Assembly (NCBI GenBank): GCA_002085445.1
Contig: NBMI01000016.1
Span: forward strand, 1 to 64,000
DNA from: Candidatus Parabeggiatoa sp. nov. 2
Lineage (GTDB): Bacteria > Pseudomonadota > Gammaproteobacteria > Beggiatoales > Beggiatoaceae
Direction of reading: 5' to 3'
Length of the DNA: 64,000 bases
Shown here: positions 9,845 to 20,046 of the stretch, piece by piece
Layout: each line of letters opens with the position of its first letter
Position numbering within the stretch: position 1 is the first letter of the stretch
The notes under the pieces: generated by a model
The model's input: the letters and a program-made list of their open reading frames with translations, nothing else
Databases searched by the model: none
Told to the model about the DNA's origin: nothing
Position numbers and translations under genes: made by a program

Positions 9845-10112
9845 TTAATAAGCATCCCACGTAAGGGATAACGCCATTGAGGGCCATATGATTGTAAGTA
9901 TTAGCTCAACTTTTGCCAAAACCTCAGTTAATCAATCAGATTAATAAGCATCCCACGTAAGGGATAACCCCATTGAGGGCCATATGACTGATTAGCTTAA
10001 GTCAACTTTTGCCAAAACCTCAGTTAATCAATCAGATTAATAAGCCTCCCACGTAAGGGATAACCCCATTGAGGGCCATATGACTGATTAGCTTAAGTCA
10101 ACTTTTGCCAAA
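9845..10112. repeat. 96-bp tandem repeat, 2.8 copies
   Basis: Three copies beginning ttaataagc at 9845, 9941 and 10037, exact period 96. Each holds cccacgtaaggg, an imperfect hairpin, and ends with ggccatatg and tcaacttttgccaaaa. Copies 2 and 3 differ at few positions, copy 1 more. The last copy ends 100 bp before aroE. No frame runs through all copies. Confidence 0.9.
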
Positions 10113-10211
10113 ATTGGACTTTTTTTTTATCGGAGTTATAATAAAATAATTATTTGAATTATAATAAAAAACAACGTTTTTCTCTGTCTCCCTTTGTCCG
10201 TGTGTCTAAAA

Positions 10212-11063
10212 ATGACTACCCAACAATTTTCTCAAATCGATCATTATGCCGTCATGGGCAATCCCATTGCCCATAGTAAATCTCCTCTTATTCATGCGGC
10301 CTTTGCTCAACAAACGGGGCAAGTTTTGCAATATAATGCCAATTTGGTAGGCACCCAAGAAGGCGAATTTGCCCAAGCGGTGCAAGCGTTTATCACGTCA
10401 GGTGGAAAAGGCCTGAATATTACAGTACCTTTTAAACAAGCGGCGTGGGTATTGGCAAATCAACGCAGTGAACGCGCCGAGCGTGCTGGGGCCGTTAATA
10501 CGTTATGGTTTGATGAACAAGGGCGGTGCCTCGGAGAGAATACTGATGGCGTTGGCTTAGTGCGTGATTTAATTCAAAATCATGGCGGCCAGATTGAAGG
10601 GCGGCGCGTGTTGATACTCGGTGCCGGCGGCGCAGTGCGTGGCGTGTTGGGGCCGTTACTTGAGGCGGTGCCTTTGCTGTGTGTGATTGCTAATCGTACC
10701 GTATCTAAGGCCGAGGCTTTGGCTGAGTTGTTTGCCGCGTTGGGCAATGTGACGGCTTGTCCTTATGACGCTTTACAAGGACAATCGTTTGATTTGATTA
10801 TTAATGGCACGTCGGCGAGTTTGCAAGGACAGTTGCCGCCTTTGCCCGATGGTTTACTGGTTGACGGCGGTTGGTGTTACGATATGATGTATGCCAGCAC
10901 GGCCACTGTTTTTGTGCAGTGGGCACAATCGCAAAGAGCCGCGTTTGCGTTGGATGGTTTGGGCATGTTAGTAGAGCAAGCGGCCGAGTCATTTTATCTC
11001 TGGCGCGGCGTGAGGCCTGAAACGGCCCCCGTGATTCAACAAGTCCGTGAGCTTCTGCAATAA
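10212..11063 (+). CDS. aroE: Shikimate dehydrogenase (NADP+)
   Basis: AroE reduces 3-dehydroshikimate to shikimate with NADPH in chorismate synthesis. 283 residues, normal length. Visible landmarks: YAVMGNPIAHSKSPLIHAAF with the substrate Ser pair, KGLNITVPFKQAAW with the catalytic Lys, AGAVNTLW, GENTDGVG with the catalytic Asp, the NADP glycine loop LILGAGGAVRGVLG followed by IANRT (Arg for the phosphate), and DGLGMLVEQAAESFYLW near the end. I chose the ATG at 10212, where homology begins, over an in-frame TTG 18 bp upstream. It stands alone between repeat regions. Confidence 0.97.
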   Translation: MTTQQFSQIDHYAVMGNPIAHSKSPLIHAAFAQQTGQVLQYNANLVGTQEGEFAQAVQAFITSGGKGLNITVPFKQAAWVLANQRSERAERAGAVNTLWFDEQGRCLGENTDGVGLVRDLIQNHGGQIEGRRVLILGAGGAVRGVLGPLLEAVPLLCVIANRTVSKAEALAELFAALGNVTACPYDALQGQSFDLIINGTSASLQGQLPPLPDGLLVDGGWCYDMMYASTATVFVQWAQSQRAAFALDGLGMLVEQAAESFYLWRGVRPETAPVIQQVRELLQ

Positions 11064-11420
11064 TTACAAGGATTAGACTAATGAAAAATGAAAATACTGA
11101 TAAGTCTATAATTTTGTTATGAAAAATTTTAAAAGTTCATTTTGTCATTTTCACGGATTTGAAGTACGTTCCGTATATTTGCATCAATACAGATTTCATT
11201 GCTAAGTATTTTTCATTTTAGTTAGGAACGATAGCCACGAAGGATTCTGTTCAAACGGCCTTGGCGACGGATACTATCCCTCAAAGACAATCCGGTTCGT
11301 AGGGGCAATCCCACGTGCAAAGCCCTTAATTTCATTTTTTTGTCCTGTACTTAGAACTCTTTGTTCATTCTACATTTTTCATTTTTCATTCTTAATTCGC
11401 ATTTAGGGAGTCAATCAATT
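11064..11420. other. Intergenic region between aroE and sdhC
   Basis: No gene. It carries a copy of the dispersed motif gtaggggcaatcccacgtgc (about 11300), also found near 25890 and in shorter form near 16575 and 16620, and an AT-rich tail with aaattttcatt-like runs. Promoter elements for sdhCDA must lie here but I cannot pin them down. Confidence 0.5.
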
Positions 11421-11819
11421 ATGATAATGACACATAAGCGACCACTATCGCCACATTTACAAATCTATCAGCCACAATTGACTTCAATGATGTCAATTCT
11501 GCATCGCGCAACCGGTGTTTTTTTATCAGTCGGTATTTTAGTTCTGGCATACTGGTTAATTGCAGCCGCTGATGGGACAGAAACTTATCAACAGGCACAA
11601 AGCTTGTTGGGTTCTTGGTTAGGATTATTATTGTTGTTTGGATGGTCATTCTCCCTGTTTTACCATTTGTGCAATGGCATCCGTCATTTATTTTGGGATG
11701 CCGGCTTGGGCATGGACATCAAAACGGCTTATGCCACGGGCAAGGTGGTATGGGTAGCGACTATCATTTTAACGGCATTAGCTTGGGTATTGGCTTTCAG
11801 TCTGAAAGGAGGTGGGTAA
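11421..11819 (+). CDS. sdhC: Succinate dehydrogenase cytochrome b556 subunit
   Basis: Membrane anchor of complex II that binds haem b and ubiquinone. 132 residues with three membrane helices. N-terminal family signature RPLSPHLQIYQPQLTSMMSILHRATGVFLS and the haem-ligand region FYHLCNGIRHLFWD are present. The start at 11421 follows a GGGAG site. An upstream in-frame start at 11361 would add an unlikely leader. The stop overlaps the sdhD start (TAATG), so the two are translationally coupled. Confidence 0.95.
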   Translation: MIMTHKRPLSPHLQIYQPQLTSMMSILHRATGVFLSVGILVLAYWLIAAADGTETYQQAQSLLGSWLGLLLLFGWSFSLFYHLCNGIRHLFWDAGLGMDIKTAYATGKVVWVATIILTALAWVLAFSLKGGG

Positions 11820-12205
11820 TGGAGAAGTTTCGTACTCCTTTATCGCGTGTACGTCTGTGGGGTTCTGCTAAGGCGGGTAGTGGCCTTTTTGTGGCACAAC
11901 GCCTCACCGCTATCGCTTTAGTGCCAATCTCATTATGGTTTGTGGCTTCTGTCATTTTTTTCATTGTCAAGGCTGATCATGCCGCGTTAGTGGCTTGGCT
12001 GCAATCTTCTTGGAATGCTGAAATACTCATTTTGTTGATTTTAGCGATGTTCTATCATGGCTACCTCGGTGTACATGAAGTGGTGGAAGATTATGTGCAT
12101 CATGAAGTTGTTAAAGCGATTACTCTGGTTTCGATGAAATTTGTCATCATTGCTATTACTGTCGCTTCGGTATTGGCTGTGTTACGGATTGCTTTGGGAA
12201 CGTGA
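11819..12205 (+). CDS. sdhD: Succinate dehydrogenase membrane anchor subunit
   Basis: 128 residues with three hydrophobic helices and the SdhD pattern: an early RVRLWGSAKAGSGLFVAQRLTA-type segment near the quinone site and the haem-ligand region FYHGYLGVHEVVEDYVHHE. The ATG shares bases with the sdhC stop. It forms, with SdhC, the quinone-reducing membrane domain. sdhA follows after 58 bp. Confidence 0.93.
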   Translation: MEKFRTPLSRVRLWGSAKAGSGLFVAQRLTAIALVPISLWFVASVIFFIVKADHAALVAWLQSSWNAEILILLILAMFYHGYLGVHEVVEDYVHHEVVKAITLVSMKFVIIAITVASVLAVLRIALGT

Positions 12206-12263
12206 ATAAGTCGCTAAAGCGACTACTACAAACGTGAAGGGAAATTCTACGAAGAATACAAAT

Positions 12264-14054
12264 ATGTCTACTGCTTATAAGATTATTGACCATCGTTATG
12301 ATGTCGTAGTCGTTGGGGCCGGCGGGGCCGGCTTACGCGCCAGTTTAGGCATGGCCGAAAAAGGCCTGACAACGGCTTGTATCACTAAAGTCTTTCCAAC
12401 TCGCAGCCATACTGTTGCAGCCCAAGGTGGCATTAGTGCTTCACTTGGCAATATGGGGCCTGATGATTGGCGTTGGCATCGCTATGACACCGTCAAAGGT
12501 TCTGATTGGTTGGGCGATCAAGATGCGATTGAATACTTATGTCGAGAAGCCGTGCCGGCAATCATTGAGTTAGAACATTATGGTGTGCCCTTTTCGCGTA
12601 CTGAAGAAGGGAAAATTTATCAAAGGCCGTTTGGTGGGATGACGACCAATTACGGTGAAGGCATTGCCCAACGCACTTGTGCGGTCGCTGATCGGACGGG
12701 ACATGCTATTTTACACACGCTTTATCAGCAAAGTCTCAAAAACCAAGCCGAATTTTTTATTGAATACTTCGCGCTGGATTTAATCATGGATGATGAAGGC
12801 GAGTGTCGGGGCGTGATGGCGCTGAATATGACCGATGGAACTCTCCACCGTTTTAGTACACATATGGTAGTGCTGGCAACGGGTGGTTATGGACGTACCT
12901 ATTTTTCGGCCACTTCCGCTCATACTTGCACGGGCGATGGTAATGGCATGGTGCTACGTGCTGGTTTGTCATTGCAAGATATGGAATTTGTGCAATTTCA
13001 TCCAACGGGTATTTATGGTTCTGGGTGCTTAATTACCGAAGGTACGCGAGGAGAAGGTGGTTATTTGGCTAACTCGGAAGGTGAACGTTTTATGGAGCGT
13101 TATGCGCCTAATGCCAAGGACTTAGCTTCGCGTGATGTTGTTAGTCGCGCCATGACAATGGAAATCCGCGAAGGGCGCGGTGTCGGTGAACAAAAAGACC
13201 ATATTGATTTACATCTTGAACATTTAAGCGCGGATATCATCAATGAACGATTACCCAGCATTGCACAATTGGCGCGAATTTTTGCTGGCATTGATGTTAC
13301 CAAAGAACCTATCCCGGTTTTGCCCACTGTGCATTACAACATGGGTGGCATTCCCACCAATCATTATGGAGAAGTTGTCTGCCTCAAAGAGGGTAATCCT
13401 GAACGGGTAGTGCGTGGTTTAATGGCAATTGGTGAATGTGCCTGCGTTTCGGTGCATGGCGCTAACCGTTTAGGCTCCAATTCTCTGCTTGACATCATCG
13501 TGTTTGGACGAGCAGCGGCGATACGCTGTGCCCAACTACTCGCACGCCGAGCACCACACCACCCTTTACCTAAGAATGCTGGAGAAGTCACATTAGCGCG
13601 TTTAGACAAATTGCGCTATGCCAACGGCAGCCATAACACAGCCGATATTCGCCTCCAAATGCAGCGCGTCATGCAAGAACATGCGGCCGTTTTTCGTACT
13701 GGCGAAACACTTCAAGAAGGCGTACAAAAAATGACTGACGTGTTCAATTCCTTCTCCGATGTTAAAATCACAGATCGATCACTGATTTGGAATTCGGACT
13801 TGATTGAAACATTGGAATTAGACAACTTGCTAGGGCAGGCAGTGGTGGCAATCAATTCTGCTTTAAACCGCACCGAAAGCCGGGGCGCACATGCCCGTGA
13901 AGATTATCCCAAACGTGATGACGAAAACTGGCTAAAACACACGCTTGCTTGGTTAGACGCACAAGGACAAGTTAGCATAGATTATCGTCCGGTACACATG
14001 TACACGCTGACTAACGATGTAGAAGTGATTCCGCCGAAGGCGCGTGTTTACTAG
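12264..14054 (+). CDS. sdhA: Succinate dehydrogenase flavoprotein subunit
   Basis: FAD-bearing subunit that oxidises succinate to fumarate. 596 residues. Seen: dinucleotide loop [18 protein letters not shown]; the covalent-FAD His in [11 protein letters not shown]; substrate and catalytic elements [22 protein letters not shown] and the Arg within [35 protein letters not shown] near the flavin; and the C-terminal R-G-A-H-A-R-E-D-Y motif. The ATG at 12264 matches family N-termini; a GTG 30 bp upstream is in frame but less likely. sdhB would normally follow directly but is separated here by a repeat array. Confidence 0.97.
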   Translation: MSTAYKIIDHRYDVVVVGAGGAGLRASLGMAEKGLTTACITKVFPTRSHTVAAQGGISASLGNMGPDDWRWHRYDTVKGSDWLGDQDAIEYLCREAVPAIIELEHYGVPFSRTEEGKIYQRPFGGMTTNYGEGIAQRTCAVADRTGHAILHTLYQQSLKNQAEFFIEYFALDLIMDDEGECRGVMALNMTDGTLHRFSTHMVVLATGGYGRTYFSATSAHTCTGDGNGMVLRAGLSLQDMEFVQFHPTGIYGSGCLITEGTRGEGGYLANSEGERFMERYAPNAKDLASRDVVSRAMTMEIREGRGVGEQKDHIDLHLEHLSADIINERLPSIAQLARIFAGIDVTKEPIPVLPTVHYNMGGIPTNHYGEVVCLKEGNPERVVRGLMAIGECACVSVHGANRLGSNSLLDIIVFGRAAAIRCAQLLARRAPHHPLPKNAGEVTLARLDKLRYANGSHNTADIRLQMQRVMQEHAAVFRTGETLQEGVQKMTDVFNSFSDVKITDRSLIWNSDLIETLELDNLLGQAVVAINSALNRTESRGAHAREDYPKRDDENWLKHTLAWLDAQGQVSIDYRPVHMYTLTNDVEVIPPKARVY

Positions 14055-14061
14055 GGCTCAC

Positions 14062-14400
14062 ATTAATCCTTTATTATAACGAATCCTTGTAGTTATTAAT
14101 CCTTTCTAATAACGAATCCTTGTAGTTATTAATCCTTTCTAATAACGAATCCTTGTAGTTATTAATCCTTTATTATAACGAATCCTTGTAGTTATTAATC
14201 CTTTATTATAACGAATCCTTGTAATTTATAACGACTCCTTGTAGTTATTGTTGAAAAGCAACTACAAGGATTAGTTATAAGAAGGGATAACAAATCCGTT
14301 GCTTATGAAGGGATAAAAAATTCGTTATAAGAAGGGATAAAAAATCCTTTATTATAACGAAACGAAGTTCAGCGGAGCTAATCCTTGTCGTTATTACATA
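14062..14400. repeat. 33-bp repeat array splitting sdhA from sdhB
   Basis: Five to six head-to-tail units built from attaatcctttmwtataacgaatccttgtagtt, followed by two inverted partial units (caactacaaggattagttat at about 14262) and degenerate ends. Inverted and direct copies could fold into a long hairpin in the sdh transcript. Related half-units occur near 1955-1995, 44440, 44700 and 53395. Confidence 0.88.
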
Positions 14401-14421
14401 TTAAATTACTAGGTAACAAAA

Positions 14422-15201
14422 ATGGCTCAATTCACGCTACCCGCTAACTCGGTGATAAAAAAGGGCAAAGCCGTCAACAAAGTTGAGGCCGCCAAAAATG
14501 TCAAAAAGTTCATGATCTACCGTTGGAACCCTGAAACAGAAGAAAATCCGCGCCTTGACACTTACGAAGTGGATTTAGACAACTGTGGGCCGATGGTGCT
14601 TGACGCGCTCATCAAGATAAAAGACGAAATAGACTCCACCCTAACATTTCGCCGCTCCTGCCGTGAAGGGATTTGTGGCTCCTGTTCCATGAATATTGAC
14701 GGTACCAACACGCTCGCCTGTACCAAACCGATTGAAGACATCAAAGGCGCTGTCAAGGTTTATCCACTACCACATACGGACGTGGTAAAAGACTTAGTGC
14801 CTGATTTAACGCACTTTTTTGCCCAATATGCCGCTATCGAACCGTGGCTACAAACCCAAACACCGCCCCCACCTGACCGCGAAATGCTGCAATCGAAGCA
14901 AGATTGGGCCTTGCTAAATGGTTTATATGAGTGTATTTTATGCGCCTGTTGCTCAACCAGTTGTCCGAGTTACTGGTGGAATGGAGATCGCTTTTTAGGG
15001 CCAGCGATTTTGTTGCAAGCTTACCGCTGGATAGCAGACAGTCGGGATGAAATGACGGGAGAGCGTTTAGACAACCTTGAAGATCCGTTTCGTTTATATC
15101 GCTGTCATACGATAATGAATTGCACCAACACCTGTCCCAAGCAGTTGAATCCTGCCAAAGCAATTGTAGAAATCAAGAAAATGTTGGTGCAACGACGCTA
15201 A
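14422..15201 (+). CDS. sdhB: Succinate dehydrogenase iron-sulfur subunit
   Basis: Carries electrons from FAD to quinone through three Fe-S centres. 259 residues, slightly long by an N-terminal extension. Cys sets visible: [16 protein letters not shown] with later CTKP for the [2Fe-2S] centre; [16 protein letters not shown] and [13 protein letters not shown] for the 4Fe and 3Fe centres. Note that the helix before the second set reads [14 protein letters not shown] as in proteobacterial enzymes. It starts 368 bp after sdhA, beyond the repeat array, with no obvious strong ribosome binding site. Confidence 0.96.
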   Translation: MAQFTLPANSVIKKGKAVNKVEAAKNVKKFMIYRWNPETEENPRLDTYEVDLDNCGPMVLDALIKIKDEIDSTLTFRRSCREGICGSCSMNIDGTNTLACTKPIEDIKGAVKVYPLPHTDVVKDLVPDLTHFFAQYAAIEPWLQTQTPPPPDREMLQSKQDWALLNGLYECILCACCSTSCPSYWWNGDRFLGPAILLQAYRWIADSRDEMTGERLDNLEDPFRLYRCHTIMNCTNTCPKQLNPAKAIVEIKKMLVQRR

Positions 15202-15241
15202 TTTTCAGCGAACCCCACCATTTTAAATAAAATATTTAGAA

Positions 15242-15499
15242 ATGAGCGAACTGTCAAAATTAAAATGGCGTTGTCGGCGCGGCATGAAGGAATTGGATGT
15301 TTTGCTGACGCGCTATCTTGAACAAAGGTATGAGCAAGCACCGATAACGGAACAGATGACATTTCAAGCTTTGCTAGAATTGCCCAATATTGACTTGTAT
15401 GACTATTTAATGGGACAAAAAAAACCGGCCGACAAGGAGTTAGCCTGTTTTGGTGGGAAGGATGAGACAACTTTGTTAATAATGCGAATTAAGGGTTAA
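15242..15499 (+). CDS. sdhE: SdhE, FAD assembly factor for succinate dehydrogenase
   Basis: 85 residues with the diagnostic R-G-x-x-E motif in KWRCRRGMKELDVLL, required for covalent flavinylation of SdhA, followed by LLELPNIDLYDYLMG typical of the family (formerly YgfY/CptB, DUF339). It is 40 bp downstream of sdhB, so all complex II biogenesis functions are together. The C-terminus (ETTLLIMRIKG) ends in an aattaagggtt-type motif also seen at 9740. Confidence 0.92.
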   Translation: MSELSKLKWRCRRGMKELDVLLTRYLEQRYEQAPITEQMTFQALLELPNIDLYDYLMGQKKPADKELACFGGKDETTLLIMRIKG

Positions 15500-15872
15500 A
15501 TTGAATCATAAAAAATCAATGACTTATAAAAACGTCTTTAAGATAAGATAAGTGATTTTATAACTCTTTCTTCATTCTAGGACTTACGCATTGACAGATG
15601 ACCAATTTCATGATCCATTTTAAATACAAGGCATTACAAATTTTTCGTTTTCGGTCAATTTTGACAGGTTTAATCGTTGGTAACATTTTCATAACCTTAT
15701 GATATTTATCATGAAAACAAAAAAGTGCGTTTGTCAAGGCGTAAGTTCTACATTCTTTTCAGTTTTCATTTTTCATTCTTAATTCATTTAGGGGTGTGTT
15801 TTTAGTCCGGTATTTAGCCGCGCAAAAATATCCACCTTGACATGATTCGATTACTCGTTTAGGAGATTTGAA
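15500..15872. other. Intergenic region after sdhE
   Basis: No gene seen. AT-rich; contains two gacttacgc/gcgtaagt half-sites near 15580 and 15735 facing each other (about 160 bp apart) that may mark another small inverted-repeat element, and a run tttttcattcttaattc found also before sdhC. Confidence 0.45.
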
Positions 15873-16451
15873 GTGACTCAAAAAAAATCGGCCCCCGAAG
15901 AGACTCAAAAAAAAACGGCCCCTGAAGAAGAAAAAGATGCCGAAAGCCGTACTGAAGAGAATGGAGAAAAGGAGCTATACAACTCAGCGCCCTCCATGTT
16001 TCGTAACCGGCCTTTTTTGTTCACCATCTCTGTCTTAGCGATGGTGGCTGGTTTGATTGGATTGATTGTTTGGAAACCTGATGAATCATTCGGCAATGCT
16101 TTCCTGTCTGTTTTGGCGATGTTGTGTGGTTTTATTGGAATGATTATTTTGTTCTTTTGGTGGCTGGAAGTCATCAACACTAGACTCACCGCCACAACTG
16201 AAAGGGTCACACTGAAAATCGGCATTCTCGACAAGAATATACGCGAAGTCTTTTTGTCAGACATTCGGAGTGTGCAGATAAACCAACGTTTGCTGCAACG
16301 GATTTTGAGGACTGGTCATGTGGAAATATCGAGTGCCGCAAGCTCCGATGCTGAAATTAAAATTGATGGCATACCAAATGCCTATAAGGTAAAAGAAATC
16401 ATAGATGAAAATCGTCGTAAAACTCGGCGTGTGATGGCCCCAGATGAATAG
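15873..16451 (+). CDS. Membrane protein with bacterial PH-like (bPH2/YdbT-type) domain
   Basis: 192 residues. Residues 1-45 are charged and repetitive (two copies of QKKxAPEE), then two membrane helices (FLFTISVLAMVAGLIGLIVW and AFLSVLAMLCGFIGMIILFF), then a PH-like domain starting INTRLTATTERVTLKIGIL and including FLSDIRSVQINQRLLQRILR and VEISSAASSDAEIKIDGI. This is the usual DUF304 layout with the PH fold facing the cytoplasm. Function is unknown for the family. The GTG start follows AGGAG by 7 bp. Confidence 0.82.
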   Translation: MTQKKSAPEETQKKTAPEEEKDAESRTEENGEKELYNSAPSMFRNRPFLFTISVLAMVAGLIGLIVWKPDESFGNAFLSVLAMLCGFIGMIILFFWWLEVINTRLTATTERVTLKIGILDKNIREVFLSDIRSVQINQRLLQRILRTGHVEISSAASSDAEIKIDGIPNAYKVKEIIDENRRKTRRVMAPDE

Positions 16452-16731
16452 TGGCTGAAGGAGCAAGGTGAAAGGAGAAAGGTAAATCTAGCCCCTTTCC
16501 CCTTGTTCCTAGTGCAGGCTCGTTCCAGTCCCCGTACCACCACCGCCATGAGCGGTTCCTCTGCGCATCGACAGTAGGGGCAATCCTTGTGGTTGCCCCC
16601 TACCCTAAGAGGGTGGCATGTAGGGGCAATCCCTTGTGGTTGCCCCTAAACTAGGTGGTATATTAATTTTTTGGAGATGATGCTGTTGGCTGAGGTAGTT
16701 TTTCTATTGGAGCGATCCGGCACTAGCCCCT
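16452..16731. repeat. Intergenic repeats, taggggcaatcc motif
   Basis: Two copies of taggggcaatcctttgtggttgcccc-like palindromic motif (about 16575 and 16620). A ggagcaaggtgaaagg stretch near 16459 resembles sequence found inside the GAF-coding part of two kinases. Confidence 0.6.
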
Positions 16732-19406
16732 TTAGTCTAGCTTTTTCCTTTCAGTCAGCAACTCACGCACCCTCTCGTTGGCATTCTCCAATCTCAATCG
16801 CCCCGTTTTCTCCCGCCCAATATAAAGCAAACAAGCCTTAAGCATGTCGTTGTCTAATGCGAGCAATTGCGCTTCATAACGACTTTCATCTATCTTCAAG
16901 TGCTCTGAAAACAGCGCAACATAAATGCGATTGACTGCTTTAAGATCACTCAAACGTTCATCATAGTACTTAAGCACCCTTAATACCAAATACTTTTCCC
17001 TCGCATTAGACAGCACCTCCAAAGCATTGCCTTGATTAGCGCGACTTAACGACTGTAAACCCCGACTGACTCTTTGAAAAAACTCTATATTTTGCTCAGA
17101 AGCAAAAGTGATAATGGTGAGGACATGGTGCAAATGCTCTTCCCCGATTTCTTGCAATACTTTCGCTATCAAATCATGCGCTTTGCTGGTGTGCCCTAAA
17201 GATTCATGCAATTTTAACAAACCATTCACCTGAATGAATTTTTTTAACGCCTCATCGGCCCCTTGCTGCAACTGTTGGCGTTGTTCATCATTGAATTTAG
17301 AATAAATCAGCGACAAAATCTCAAAGCGTTGTTGCACTGATACAGTCTCAGAAAACACTTTTTCGAGAAGTGCCGGTTTGCACGCGCCCAAACTGAGTCG
17401 CAATAACTCTTTGCTTTCTGTAACCAAGGCACGATCTTTCGCCCCCAGCAACCGAATAATAGGCGACCAATCATCCAAAGATTGACATTCTTTGAGCGCC
17501 CGCAAGGCCGCAATTTTCATATTCTTATCAGGTGAAGAAAGCGCCTTGATAAGGCGATGTTTGTGAGGCTCCAGTTGGCCCTCAAGCATACGAATAAACG
17601 CTGTAAAGGCCGCCAACCGTACCTCGGACTTTTCGCTCTCAAGGAAAGGCAAAACCGTATCAACATAGTGCGACTGACGTAACTCACCCAACGCAGACAA
17701 ATAAAGTGCCGTCTCCGGTGATTGAGGATTCGTAAGACGTGCCAGAATTTTATTCTCAATTAATTGCTTACGCAGATAGTTTGGATGATTATACAAACAC
17801 AGGCAAGCCTCAACAAACACTTTTGGTGCCGGGTGTGTTAAGTGTTTTTCTATCGTGTTATTGAAGTTGACTGATTTGAATTGTGCCAGATTTTTTAGAA
17901 TTAATGGCAAAACTTGGGCATCTTTTTCGGTTTGCAATGCCTCTACCAAATAGGTGACACTGGATTGATACTGCGGTAGTGCGGTTAAGGTATTGATACA
18001 AGACTCTTTGATTTTAAACCCTTGAGTTCTGAGTAGCAAATTGCCGACTTGATTGACAAAATCATTCAATCTCAGGACACGAATCATCTCCAAAGCCGCA
18101 ATCACATGGTATGGATCGCTACTATTCAACTTTTGCTGTATCATCTGCTTGAGGCTGTTTTTACCACCAACGTCACCTGGGGAGGGCTGATCACCAAATA
18201 AACCTGGCTTGAGTAGGTTAATCATGCCCTTGTCATACGCACCCCATTGCGGCCAAGCAACCAAAATCCCCACGAATGAAACTATCAGAACAATCAAGGG
18301 TAACAGATAGGCTATTTCCGAATCGGCACTGCTTTTTGTTAGCAGAATCAAGAAAGTCCCGGCAATGAGCGTTGACAGCGGATGCTTCCCAATATCAACA
18401 TCACTGCGTAGCTATCGCCTTGCGCTTTCAAGTAAAAATAGAGAAAGAGTACCAACGCCACAACCGCAGACAGCACCGGATAAACCATATTACTCCCACC
18501 GATACCCCATCTCATCACGAAACGTGAGGTAAAAAGTAATTGGACAAACAGCAAAGCGAGATTGGCAAATACTTCGTAGATTGCGAAAAACGTGGCTCGT
18601 TCAGTTTCAAGATTAAAAAGCTTAATATAAATAATAGTTTGATAGTGATATTCCAACAGTTTGTTGGCAATCACAAATAATACCAAACCCACAGACATAT
18701 AAAACATCAACTTAGAACCGATGATGTATTTAAAGGCTGCTCTCAATTCGCTTACAGGATTTTGATGGCCTCTCAAATCGGCGTTTCCAGCACGCACCGG
18801 ACTTGAACGCGCATTAATGATGCGTAATAGCCCAAACGCGCCCAGACAAGTCCCGCCCAACACCACAATCAACTGTTGCGGCTGAAATTGAAAAACACTT
18901 AACAAGACAAATAAGGTACCCCCCCCCAAAGCGCCGCCAATAGGAATACCCGCATTGACAACCGGCGTTACGCGCTTAACTTGATGCGCCGTGAAATAAG
19001 AAGCCACCACACTGGTGGTGTGTATGGAAATTAAAATGTAAAAAAAGAAAAAGCCGACGAAGAAAAATCCATACACCCAGTTTTGCTTCGTCAAAACAAA
19101 CAATAATTGTGCAATGATCGAAAAAATGGCCGTAGACAACAGGAAAAATCCCAAAATCTTCAACCCACTGAATTTCTTGGTATAGTGAGCATACACCAGA
19201 GAACCCACCATGACGGCCAAGTCTATGAGGATGAACATGAGAGGCAACTTGTCACCACCTAATTTTCCAACCAACAAGGTCATGCCAATGCTACGCGCAA
19301 AGCTGGCACCGAAGGAAAACACCAGCGAAACCAGAAAAAAGTAAAATACTCCATCCCGCTCATTGGGTCTGATGGATAAAAACTTGCCAAGGTAACGTGC
19401 TAGCAT
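16732..19406 (-). pseudogene. NTT/MFS-like transporter fused to HEAT repeats, frame-broken
   Basis: The upstream frame (19406 to 18348) has about ten membrane helices resembling the nucleotide-transporter/MFS fold: FLSIRPNERDGVFYFFLVS, SIGMTLLVGKLGGDKLP and a central loop. The downstream frame opens before 18351 with STLIAGTFLILLTKSSAD, another two helices, and then some 450 residues of HEAT repeats (VIAALEMIRVLRLNDFV, AAFTAFIRML). In relatives one polypeptide carries both, with a loop and helix (often ...R-T-P..N-x-L-Y-N...) between them. That stretch of very roughly 40 residues is absent at about 18372, with a change of frame. Such proteins often include or neighbour a cNMP-binding domain, as here. 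Substrate unknown; regulation of transport by the HEAT part is speculation. Confidence 0.75.
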
Positions 19407-19578
19407 AACCAATGATAAGTGTATGTTAATTGTTAATCTAAGAATGCGAATCAAGGATGTTTATTTGATTTTTGTAAAGATAAAAAAATGAGTCAATTAC
19501 TAAATTTACTAACTAAAAAATAAGGATTTAGTCCGCTCTGGTTCATTTTTCTTGCGAGTAATAACCCTTATCTACTCG

Positions 19579-20046
19579 TTACTCTTGGCTTTTTTCAAGA
19601 ACCATGTCACGCATACGGCTAATCAACACCTTGATAAAACCAAAGGCAATTGCCGGATATTCGTGGGCTAACTGTTCCATATCATTGCGTTCAATCACCA
19701 AAAATGTGCATTGACTAGAGCAACGAGCGGTGGCCGTACGGGTTTCGGCATCAAACAATGACAATTCGCCTAGAACACTATTTTCTTTTAAGGTTGCCAG
19801 ATGTTTATCCGAGCCATCTTTATTTTTTTGAAGAATCCTCACCTCACCAGACACGACAATAAACAACCTATCACCAATATCCCCTTCATAAAATAAGGTA
19901 TGTCCATCCTCGTAAGCCTCTTCAGTGGCAATCGTCGATATCATGTGGATATCCTCCGTTTTCAACATTGAAAACAAGGGTATCTTATTGAGAACAATGA
20001 TTTTTTCTAGTGGGAGCATCATGCCAGATTCGTAATGTCGGTTCAT
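19579..20046 (-). CDS. Cyclic nucleotide-binding domain protein
   Basis: 155 residues forming one cNMP-binding beta-barrel: LNKIPLFSMLKTEDIHMIS, LFYEGDIGDRLFIVVSGEVRI, the phosphate-binding cassette VLGELSLFDAETRTATARCSS with Glu and Arg, and LVIERNDMEQLAHEYP. No DNA-binding domain follows, so it is not a CRP-type regulator. It lies upstream of, and in the same direction as, the NTT/HEAT gene. In related bacteria a cNMP domain is fused to that transporter, so a regulatory subunit is a reasonable guess. Confidence 0.85.
   Translation of the reverse strand: MNRHYESGMMLPLEKIIVLNKIPLFSMLKTEDIHMISTIATEEAYEDGHTLFYEGDIGDRLFIVVSGEVRILQKNKDGSDKHLATLKENSVLGELSLFDAETRTATARCSSQCTFLVIERNDMEQLAHEYPAIAFGFIKVLISRMRDMVLEKSQE

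Larger units (their letters stand above)
8935..10193. other. Gene-free repeat-rich stretch
   Basis: No supported gene. It contains a TA-flanked family-2-like element (9123-9245), a remnant of an antitoxin tail with following duplicated segment (about 9600-9740), a three-copy 96-bp tandem repeat (9845-10112), and copies of a tgtcatttc-type motif near 9160, 9230, 9485 and 9545, which recurs at 20330 and 58600-58820. Confidence 0.65.

Noticed and set aside
9657-9848. Small frame GVASVFIINPILGNGLGRN (also at 7721)
   Set aside because: Lies in duplicated non-coding DNA and is interrupted by a MITE in the other copy; no codon-like conservation between copies.
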